The notes under the pieces: model-generated
Told to the model about the DNA's origin: nothing
Seen by the model: only the letters and a program-made list of their open reading frames with translations
The model's database searches: none
Origin: JAKVAV01 sp964635965
Lineage (GTDB): Bacteria; Bacteroidota; Bacteroidia; Flavobacteriales_D; Cryomorphaceae
Direction of reading: 5' to 3'
DNA length: 6,428 nt
Assembly: GCA_964635965.1 (NCBI GenBank)
Contig: CAZWQX010000179.1
Coordinates: forward strand, 1 to 6,428
Position numbers and translations under genes: made by a program
Shown here: in pieces, positions 1 through 5,328 of the stretch
How positions within the stretch are numbered: the first letter of the stretch is position 1
Layout: each line of letters opens with the position of its first letter

Positions 1-769
1 GAACCATGCGTACATTCTGTAGTGGTATTTCCACTCCCACTTCTCCTCTGGCTACCATTACCGCGTCTGTTTCTCTTATGATGTCGTCGATATCTTCTAT
101 CGCCTCGGGCTTCTCGATTTTCGCAACCACCCTAGCGTGTTTTTCCTTTGTCCTAATAATGTGTTTGAGTTCAATGATATCCCGGGCCGAACGAACAAAT
201 GAGAGCCCGATCCAATCAACGTCGAGATTTAGTACAAACTCCAAATCACTAAGGTCTTTCTCTGTGAGACACGGAAGTGAAATTCTCGTATTTGGAAGGT
301 TTACTCCTTTCTTACTTTTCAAAAGTCCTCCGTGTTTGACAATCGCCTTCACATCACTTTTTCCATCACTCGAAGCGGTTTCCAATATGAGTTTTCCATC
401 ATCCAAAAGAATTCTCTCACCCACTTTTACATCCTTGGCAAACTGAGGATAGGTAATAAAAATCTTTTTGTCATCCCCTGGCTTTGTAGTAAAAACCAGT
501 TCTTGGCCGTCATTCAATTGCAGTCCTTCACCCTCAAACTCGCCTACTCTTAGCTTTGGACCCTGAAGATCCGCCAATATTGCTGTATGCGTTCCTAATT
601 TCTCATCCGCTTTTCTGATATTCAGAATTGTTTTTTCGTGATCCTCATGGCTTCCGTGTGAGAAATTTATTCTACACACGTCCAAACCCTGTTTGATCAT
701 CGCCGAAATCGTTTCTACGGAATTAGAGGCAGGACCGAGGGTCGCTACTATTTTCGTTCTTTTATCCAT
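1..769 (-). CDS. pyk: Pyruvate kinase, N-terminal 256 residues (3' end beyond window)
   Basis: Glycolytic enzyme that converts phosphoenolpyruvate and ADP to pyruvate and ATP in the cytoplasm. The minus-strand reading frame opens with ATG at 769-767 and stays open to the window edge. Visible family landmarks are KIVATLGPAS (residues 6-15), CRINFSHG (32-39), ADLQGPKLRVG (66-76), the B domain roughly from 70 to 165, IGLSFVR (187-193), and AKIEKPE (216-222) carrying the catalytic Lys217 and metal ligand Glu219. The usual MVARGDLGVE block reads MVARGEVGVE (238-247), so the second metal-binding Asp is Glu243. The C-terminal half of the barrel and the C domain lie outside the window (full-length bacterial enzymes are about 470-480 aa). 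The start overlaps the stop of the upstream IPExxxVDY gene as TAATG, which suggests translational coupling as the last visible operon gene. No Shine-Dalgarno is evident. The assignment is firm. Confidence 0.97.
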   Translation of the reverse strand, partial: MDKRTKIVATLGPASNSVETISAMIKQGLDVCRINFSHGSHEDHEKTILNIRKADEKLGTHTAILADLQGPKLRVGEFEGEGLQLNDGQELVFTTKPGDDKKIFITYPQFAKDVKVGERILLDDGKLILETASSDGKSDVKAIVKHGGLLKSKKGVNLPNTRISLPCLTEKDLSDLEFVLNLDVDWIGLSFVRSARDIIELKHIIRTKEKHARVVAKIEKPEAIEDIDDIIRETDAVMVARGEVGVEIPLQNVRMV

Positions 770-1200
770 TACGCTGCCAACAAAATATTTTGTTTCGATT
801 TAAGAGAATCCAACTCAATCATAAATGAGAGGAGAATAATATTTGATTTTCGAATCTTCGGGATTAATTCGTTCGGATTCAACTCGTCAATTTTATCCAT
901 AATCAAGAGATAATCCGCTGTATCGACTTCAGGCAGAAACAAGCTCCCGCCACGTTTATTTTCTACCAACCGGTACTTCAACAACAAGTTTTCATCAAGA
1001 AATGAAAAAAAGGAATGAAATCTAGCCGTCTTTTCACGCCCAATAATTTCCAAATCTCTTTCTCTTTTCAACTCTATTCCCAATAGTCTGTTCAAGGTCC
1101 AGCAAAGCCTGTGGCTTTTTGATGAACAAACCAAACCAATGACCTCATAAGAATAATCTTCCTCAAGCTCCAAGGTCATTTTGGCCATAGTACTTGTCAT
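769..1200 (-). CDS. IPExxxVDY family protein (conserved Bacteroidota protein of unknown function)
   Basis: A 143-aa protein whose biochemical role is not established. It carries the signature that names the family in slightly diverged form: LPEVDTADY at residues 89-97, with Leu for Ile and Ala for Val. Other features I associate with the family are the N-terminal DYSYEVIGLVCS (15-26), a WTLNRLLGIELKRERDLEI stretch (34-52), an aromatic FHSFFSF segment (61-67), and a C-terminal LDSLKSKQNILL (130-141). No signal peptide or membrane helix is visible, so it is probably cytoplasmic. Family members usually lie between rnc and pyk, as here: 22 bp after rnc and overlapping pyk by one base. I chose ATG 1200; in-frame ATGs at 1188 and 1179 are alternatives, since the conserved part only starts near residue 10. 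Family assignment is from the motif and position; function is unknown. Confidence 0.88.
   Translation of the reverse strand: MTSTMAKMTLELEEDYSYEVIGLVCSSKSHRLCWTLNRLLGIELKRERDLEIIGREKTARFHSFFSFLDENLLLKYRLVENKRGGSLFLPEVDTADYLLIMDKIDELNPNELIPKIRKSNIILLSFMIELDSLKSKQNILLAA
779..794. repeat. 16-bp perfect palindrome just upstream of pyk
   Basis: AACAAAATATTTTGTT is self-complementary over its whole length. It lies inside the last codons of the IPExxxVDY gene, ending 9 bp before the pyk ATG on the minus strand. It could be a regulator site or an AU-rich RNA hairpin near the pyk start. Chance is a real alternative: with equal base use, about 0.1 such site is expected in a window this size, and more in AT-rich DNA. 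Confidence 0.4.
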
Positions 1201-1222
1201 TTTAACACGAAGCTATGAAATA

Positions 1223-1963
1223 TTAATTACTGGCGCTTGAAATAGTTTTTAACGCCTGTTCTGAGGCTCTTTGTTCGGCCTTCTTCTTAGAGGATCCGAG
1301 TCCGTTTCCACCCTGCTTTCCATTGAGGAAAACATCCGATTGAAACTTGTGTCTTCCTTTCTCCGCTTGTACCTCTTTGGTTTTGAATAGAACGTCAATG
1401 TCTTTCTTATGAGCTTCTTCGTAAAGTCGACTTTTGAAGTCTCTTTCCTTTTTTACGCTAGTTTGAAGGTCAGCGTGTTCCTCAAGAAATCGTATGGTAG
1501 CTTTTCTTGATTTTTCGTAGCCCTTATCCAAATAGAGTGCCCCGATTACTGCTTCAAATGCATTCCCCGCAATTGATTCTCGGCTGGAAGTAGCTTGTTG
1601 GTCTGTTTCAATCAATTCGTGTAGATCAATTTTCACAGCAACAGCATTGAGGTTTTCCCTGCTAACAATTCGGCTTTTCATCTTGGTCATCTCCCCTTCA
1701 CCAGCTTCGGGAAATCGTCGGTATAACAGATCGGCGATAGCCGTGTCTATCACGGCGTCTCCTAAAAATTCGAGACGCTCGTTGCTCAAATTAGGGTCTC
1801 TGTGAATATTCTTAGCCGCCGATTTGTGACAAAGAGCCTGTGTATACAAAGAGAAATTGGATGGGCTGATTCTAAAAACGTTCCGAATGAGTTTATAGAG
1901 TTCCCTTTCTCTGTGACTTTTGCCCTTCAGTTTAAATATTTGAAGAACAAAACCCACTTTCAA
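1223..1963 (-). CDS. rnc: Ribonuclease III
   Basis: Double-strand-specific endoribonuclease that processes rRNA precursors and structured mRNAs. Residues about 20-160 form the RNase III domain with the signature NERLEFLGD (61-69; acidic residues Glu62, Glu65, Asp69) and the second active-site block GNAFEAVIGALYLD (133-146), in which Glu137 is kept but the usual Asp is Asn134. A dsRNA-binding domain follows (about 175-240), ending in the typical GLGSSKKKAEQRASEQAL (221-238). Length of 246 aa is normal for the phylum. The start is non-ATG: TTG at 1963-1961 directly follows the fabF stop TAA and a second in-frame stop TAG, so the frame cannot extend further up. A GAAGG-like sequence (1975-1971) sits 7 nt before the TTG and favours it; GTG at 1957-1955 is the alternative. 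The first in-frame ATG is residue 92, too late. Co-transcribed with fabF, 3 bp apart. Confidence 0.96.
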   Translation of the reverse strand: MKVGFVLQIFKLKGKSHRERELYKLIRNVFRISPSNFSLYTQALCHKSAAKNIHRDPNLSNERLEFLGDAVIDTAIADLLYRRFPEAGEGEMTKMKSRIVSRENLNAVAVKIDLHELIETDQQATSSRESIAGNAFEAVIGALYLDKGYEKSRKATIRFLEEHADLQTSVKKERDFKSRLYEEAHKKDIDVLFKTKEVQAEKGRHKFQSDVFLNGKQGGNGLGSSKKKAEQRASEQALKTISSASN

Positions 1964-1966
1964 CTA

Positions 1967-3220
1967 TTAACCTTCGAATTTTTTGAAGACTACACTGGCA
2001 TTATGGCCACCAAAACCAAATGTGTTGCTCAGCGCAATTTTTACGTCTTTTTGCTTTGTTTGATTTAAAGTGAGATCCAGCTTGTTATCGATCTCCGGAT
2101 CTTCTTCTTCGTGATTAATCGTCGGGGGAATAGCACCCTCTTGAATAGCGAATATACAAGCCAATGATTCTATTGCTCCGGCAGCACCTAAGAGGTGTCC
2201 GGTCATTGATTTTGTGGATGATATTGAAAGGTTGTACGCCTCTTGTCCAAAGGCCTTTTTAATAGCTGTAATTTCAGCAATATCCCCCAGGGGTGTTGAG
2301 GTTCCGTGAACATTAATGTAATCTACATCTTCCGGATTAATTTTGGAGTCCTTCAGCGCTGCTTGCATAACCTCGATTGCCCCAAGACCTTCAGGGTGTG
2401 GCGCAGTCATATGATGTGCATCAGCTGTCATACCTCCTCCCAAAACTTCGGCATAAATTTTGGCCCCTCTCTTTTTGGCATGTTCAAGATCTTCCAAAAT
2501 AAGTGAAGCAGCCCCTTCTCCCATAACAAAGCCATCCCTCTGTCGATCGAATGGTCTGGATGCGATTTCAGGCGCTTCATTTCTTTTACTCAAAGCATTC
2601 AGTGCATTAAAGCCTCCAAGACCAACGTAGGTGACCACAGCCTCAGATCCACCGGAAACAATGACATCTGCTCGTCCCGTTTGGATGAGCATCATTGCAT
2701 CTAATATTCCATGGGTAGAAGACGCACATGCTGAAACCGTAGAATAATTCGGCCCTCGAAACCCATGTTTAATAGATATAAGGCCCGGAACTATATCAAT
2801 AATTGCCTTGGGAATGAAAAACGGGTTGAATCGGGGGGTTCCGTCTCCACTGAAAAAATCCCGCAATTCTGATGTTACCGTGTTATACCCGCCTATTCCG
2901 GAACTGTATATAACACCAATGCGTCTCGGATCAACGTTTTCCGCATCAATCCCTGCGTCTTCCAAAGCCTGATCTGCAGTAACAGCACCAAATTGCGCAA
3001 AGAGGTCCATTTTACGGGCCTCTTTGCGTTCAATAAAGTCTTGTACGTTAAACCCCTTTACCTCACAGGCAAAGCGAGTTTTAAACTTGGATGCATCAAA
3101 ACGGGTGATGGGAGCAGCTCCACTAACACCTTCAAAAAGAGCTTTTTTATATTCCGGAGCTGTATTTCCAATTGGCGTTAGCGCACCAATGCCTGTTACA
3201 ACAACGCGTCGAAGCTCCAT
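1967..3220 (-). CDS. fabF: 3-oxoacyl-[acyl-carrier-protein] synthase II (KAS II)
   Basis: Condensing enzyme of type II fatty acid synthesis: it joins malonyl-ACP to a growing acyl-ACP with loss of CO2. The 417-aa protein has the full thiolase-fold architecture. The active-site Cys165 lies in VSACASS (162-168), the first catalytic His305 in NVHGTSTPLGD (303-313), Lys337 in SSTKSMTGH (334-342) and the second His342 in the same block; all match the Cys-His-His-Lys set of E. coli FabF with an offset of two. The glycine-rich FGFGG loop (401-405) and the N-terminal RRVVVTGIGALTPIG (4-18) are also typical. ATG at 3220 is 13 bp below the acpP stop, so its carrier-protein partner is made from the same transcript. 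It ends in tandem stops TAA TAG that run straight into the TTG start of rnc. Nothing is missing. Confidence 0.98.
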   Translation of the reverse strand: MELRRVVVTGIGALTPIGNTAPEYKKALFEGVSGAAPITRFDASKFKTRFACEVKGFNVQDFIERKEARKMDLFAQFGAVTADQALEDAGIDAENVDPRRIGVIYSSGIGGYNTVTSELRDFFSGDGTPRFNPFFIPKAIIDIVPGLISIKHGFRGPNYSTVSACASSTHGILDAMMLIQTGRADVIVSGGSEAVVTYVGLGGFNALNALSKRNEAPEIASRPFDRQRDGFVMGEGAASLILEDLEHAKKRGAKIYAEVLGGGMTADAHHMTAPHPEGLGAIEVMQAALKDSKINPEDVDYINVHGTSTPLGDIAEITAIKKAFGQEAYNLSISSTKSMTGHLLGAAGAIESLACIFAIQEGAIPPTINHEEEDPEIDNKLDLTLNQTKQKDVKIALSNTFGFGGHNASVVFKKFEG

Positions 3221-3233
3221 AAGTGTAGTTTAG

Positions 3234-3470
3234 TTAGTTCGAGTTGGACTCAATATACTCAACGGCCTGTCCCACTGTACCGATCTTTTCTGCTTGATCA
3301 TCAGGGATGGCGATATTGAACTCCTTTTCGAATTCCATGATTAGCTCCACCGTATCCAAAGAGTCGGCGCCGAGGTCGTTCGTAAAGCTGGCTTCCATTG
3401 TTACTTCAGATTCGTCGACACCTAATTTATCAACGATGATCTTCGATACTTTTGACTTAATGTCTGACAT
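3234..3470 (-). CDS. acpP: Acyl carrier protein
   Basis: Small acidic protein that carries fatty acyl intermediates on a 4'-phosphopantetheine arm. The 78-aa sequence has the family's usual length and the attachment motif GADSLD (34-39) with Ser37 as the modified residue, followed by the acidic recognition helix TVELIMEFEKEF (40-51) that docks on FabF and other partners. Helix IV is visible as GTVGQAVEYIE. ATG at 3470-3468 gives a standard MSDIKSKV start. It is the first gene of the acpP-fabF-rnc-IPExxxVDY-pyk run and has a promoter-like element upstream (see 3505-3535). The 69 bp between it and the preceding nitroreductase gene hold that element and no visible terminator hairpin, so some read-through from the nitroreductase gene is possible. 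Confidence 0.98.
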   Translation of the reverse strand: MSDIKSKVSKIIVDKLGVDESEVTMEASFTNDLGADSLDTVELIMEFEKEFNIAIPDDQAEKIGTVGQAVEYIESNSN

Positions 3471-3504
3471 TTCAGTACAGTTTAGGTTTACAAAATTTGG
3501 ACTG

Positions 3505-3535
3505 CAAATAAATAAATAATGGTCTTAACTACAAA
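3505..3535 (-). promoter_or_regulatory. Putative Bacteroidota-type promoter of the acpP operon
   Basis: Read on the minus strand, TTTG (3535-3532) is followed after 19 bp by TTTATTTG (3512-3505), one mismatch from the Bacteroidota -7 consensus TAnnTTTG at an accepted spacing. A transcript would start near 3500, leaving a leader of about 30 nt before the acpP ATG. The spacer contains an ATTT tandem run (3520-3506). The assignment rests on consensus match and position only. Confidence 0.4.
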
Positions 3536-3539
3536 ATAG

Positions 3540-4241
3540 CTATAAATAATGGGAATAGACCTCATGAACTCCCTTTCTTTGAATGTCGGGAACTTTTGTC
3601 CCTTCTTTTGGATAGCCAACGGGGAGTAATAGATAAGCGCGTTCATTTTCCGGTCTGTTTAGAATTTTCGAAAGAAAGTTCATCGGGCTGGGGGTGTGTG
3701 TTAGTGTGACGAGTCCTGCATTTTGCAGAGCTGCGATCAAAATACCCACCGAAATTCCCACACTTTCATTGACATAATAGTTCTGCACCTTTTTTCCTCC
3801 TTCCAAGTCATACGGCTTCTTAAAAACAACAATTAAGTAAGGCGCTTCTTCCAAAAAAGGCTTTATATGATCTGTTCCTAAAGGCTCAAGGTCAGCCAGC
3901 CAGCGGTCGCTCATTCTTTCTGTGTAGCTGCGTAGCTCCTCCTCTTCAGCCTTTTTTCGAATTTGCGACTTTATTTCTTGATTTGAAACCAAACAAAAAT
4001 GCCAAGGTTGTTTATTTGCTCCTGAAGGTGAGGTACATGCAGTTCTAATTGCGTTTTCGACGACTTCAAGGGGAACAGGCTCAGAGCTAAATTCTCTTAT
4101 GCTACGTCTCTTGCTCATCGTGTCCCTGAACAGTATGGAATTATTGATCATCTCATTTTCAATCAACTTGTTGTATCTATATTCTATAAAAGAATATGAT
4201 TTCTCGTCTTGATGAGAGTTAGGTGAATTAGTTGTCATCAT
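3540..4241 (-). CDS. Nitroreductase-family flavoprotein, iodotyrosine deiodinase (IYD)-like
   Basis: A 233-aa FMN-dependent nitroreductase-fold protein, probably a cytoplasmic dimer. It resembles the iodotyrosine deiodinase branch more than generic nitroreductases. FMN-contact motifs are RRSIREFS (45-52) and SPSGANKQPWHF (71-82). The lid region EEEELRSYTERM (99-110) to GTDHIKPFL (122-130) carries Glu102, Tyr106 and Lys127, with the same 4- and 21-residue spacing as human IYD Glu157, Tyr161 and Lys182, which bind the amino-acid part of halotyrosine. Thr183 in LTHTPSP (180-186) aligns with human Thr239, which contacts the flavin N5. The C-terminal LLLPVGYPKEGTKVPDIQRK (204-223) is also IYD-like. 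No membrane anchor is present. ATG 4241 is followed at once by ATG 4238; either could be used. It lies 26 bp from divergent purN. The halotyrosine substrate is inferred from the conserved triad; reduction of another phenolic or nitroaromatic compound is possible. Confidence 0.88.
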   Translation of the reverse strand: MMTTNSPNSHQDEKSYSFIEYRYNKLIENEMINNSILFRDTMSKRRSIREFSSEPVPLEVVENAIRTACTSPSGANKQPWHFCLVSNQEIKSQIRKKAEEEELRSYTERMSDRWLADLEPLGTDHIKPFLEEAPYLIVVFKKPYDLEGGKKVQNYYVNESVGISVGILIAALQNAGLVTLTHTPSPMNFLSKILNRPENERAYLLLPVGYPKEGTKVPDIQRKGVHEVYSHYL

Positions 4242-4242
4242 T

Positions 4243-4250
4243 TAGATTTG
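4243..4250 (+). promoter_or_regulatory. purN: Putative -7 element for purN-rnhA
   Basis: TAGATTTG matches the Bacteroidota TAnnTTTG element exactly and ends 17 nt before the purN ATG. No good TTTG partner lies 19-21 bp upstream; the nearest is a weak GTTAGG-like stretch near 4218-4223, inside the first codons of the divergent nitroreductase gene. A start near 4257 would give a leader of only about 11 nt. Confidence 0.35.
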
Positions 4251-4267
4251 GCCAATAAATTTAGAGA

Positions 4268-4846
4268 ATGTTTAAGATTGCCATTTTTGCTTCAGGTAAT
4301 GGGACGAATGCGGAGAAAATAATTGAATATTTCAAGAGTTCTGCAACGATTAAAGTAGACTTGGTGGTCTGTAATCGAAAGGAAGCAGGGGTTTTTGATG
4401 TGGCTGATCGCCATGAGGTTGAATCGCTTTATTTTCCGAAAAAGGAGTTTGATTTATCGAGTGAGTTATTGATTGAAAACCTTCAAAAACGAGAGGTTGG
4501 ATTACTCGTATTGGCTGGTTTTCTCCTAAAGATGCCTGAACTGATCGTGAAGAGGTTTCCCGATAGAATAATAAATATTCACCCGGCTCTTCTTCCGGAT
4601 TTCGGCGGTAAGGGAATGTATGGCGATCATGTTCACAGAGCAGTCTTGGAATCCGGAAGATCAGAAACGGGCATTACTATCCATTTCGTAGATGAGGAAT
4701 ACGATCACGGACGAACCATTTTGCAGGAAACGATCAAAATAGAAGATGGTGACGACTTGGATTCAATTAAATTAAAGATCAGGAAGTTAGAACATCATCA
4801 CTTTCCAAGAGTTATTGAGAACCTGATTAATACCATAGACAATTGA
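4268..4846 (+). CDS. purN: Phosphoribosylglycinamide formyltransferase (GAR transformylase, folate-dependent)
   Basis: Third step of de novo purine synthesis: transfers a formyl group from 10-formyltetrahydrofolate to GAR. The 192-aa length fits the single-domain family. Seen in order: the phosphate-binding FASGNGTNAEKI (7-18), the core NIHPALLP (103-110) holding catalytic Asn103 and His105, the GGKGMYGDHVHRAV stretch (113-126), and VDEEYDHG (141-148) with catalytic Asp146. This Asn-His-Asp trio matches E. coli PurN Asn106, His108 and Asp144. ATG 4268 is the first start of the frame and aligns with the usual family start, two or three residues before the first beta strand. The 26-bp gap to the divergent nitroreductase gene leaves little room for separate promoters. 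Its TGA stop overlaps the TTG start of rnhA by 4 nt. No methionyl-tRNA formyltransferase C-terminal domain is present, so confusion with fmt is excluded. Confidence 0.97.
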   Translation: MFKIAIFASGNGTNAEKIIEYFKSSATIKVDLVVCNRKEAGVFDVADRHEVESLYFPKKEFDLSSELLIENLQKREVGLLVLAGFLLKMPELIVKRFPDRIINIHPALLPDFGGKGMYGDHVHRAVLESGRSETGITIHFVDEEYDHGRTILQETIKIEDGDDLDSIKLKIRKLEHHHFPRVIENLINTIDN

Positions 4847-5328
4847 GGGTGGTCATTTATACGGACGGCTCTTCCCGAGGAAATCCCGGCCCCGGAGGTT
4901 ATGGTGTGATCCTCATTTCTGAAAAAGGACATCAAAAAGAACTCTCCGGCGGGTTCCGAAAAACCACAAATAATAGAATGGAATTGCTTTCGGTGATCAT
5001 TGGGTTGGAAGCTTTAAAAAAACCGTGTGAAGTTCAGGTGTTCAGCGATAGCAAATATGTAGTTGACGCAATTGAGAAAGGATGGCTCTTAAAATGGCGA
5101 ATGACAGGGTTTGCCAAGAAAAAGAATCCTGACCTCTGGAAAAGATATTTAAACGTTGCTCAAAACCACAAAGTTAAGTTCGATTGGGTAAAGGGTCATG
5201 CAGGTAATGAATTCAATGAGCGCTGTGATAAACTGGCGGTAAAAGCTGCACTTAAAGAAAACTTACCTGCGGATAAAGGTTATGAAGCAAGCGAAAATGA
5301 GCTTGATTTTCCTACTCAACAAGGATAA
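4843..5328 (+). CDS. rnhA: Ribonuclease HI
   Basis: Cuts the RNA strand of RNA/DNA hybrids, for example primers and R-loops. The 161-aa protein has all catalytic residues: Asp8 in IYTDGSSRGNPGPGGYG (5-21), Glu47 in NNRMELL (43-49), Asp69 in FSDSKYV (67-73), His119 in WVKGHAGN (115-122) and Asp129 in NERCDKLA (125-132). These correspond to E. coli Asp10, Glu48, Asp70, His124 and Asp134. The basic handle region WLLKWRMTGFAKKKNP (81-96) is present. An acidic tail of about 20 residues follows the fold. The start is TTG at 4843-4845, overlapping the purN stop as TTGA, which suggests coupled translation; GTG at 4849 would shorten the protein by two residues, and no ATG is available before the active-site Asp. 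The 3' end runs 17 bp into the tail of the convergent PfkB gene. Confidence 0.97.
   Translation: MRVVIYTDGSSRGNPGPGGYGVILISEKGHQKELSGGFRKTTNNRMELLSVIIGLEALKKPCEVQVFSDSKYVVDAIEKGWLLKWRMTGFAKKKNPDLWKRYLNVAQNHKVKFDWVKGHAGNEFNERCDKLAVKAALKENLPADKGYEASENELDFPTQQG

Noticed and set aside
6..446. Plus-strand open frame of 146 codons
   Set aside because: It lies fully antisense to pyk, has a low-complexity Ser/Phe/Thr-rich translation and no recognisable domain, whereas the opposite strand encodes clear pyruvate kinase motifs.
2306..2506. Short plus-strand open frames within fabF (2306-2506, 2993-3181, 3024-3233) and at its 3' end (1802-2068)
   Set aside because: All are antisense to intact fabF or rnc, with no family resemblance and no start context.
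3307..3519. Plus-strand 70-codon frame across acpP and its upstream region
   Set aside because: Antisense to acpP; the translation is the usual Ser-rich shadow of an acidic coding sequence.
3540..4241. Generic NfsB-type nitroreductase or BluB (dimethylbenzimidazole synthase)
   Set aside because: The EEEE...Y...K lid pattern and LTHTPSP segment fit the iodotyrosine deiodinase branch better, and no cobalamin genes are nearby.
4268..4846. Methionyl-tRNA formyltransferase, which shares the formyltransferase fold
   Set aside because: The protein is only 192 aa, lacks the C-terminal tRNA-binding domain and has the GGKGMYG feature of GAR transformylase.
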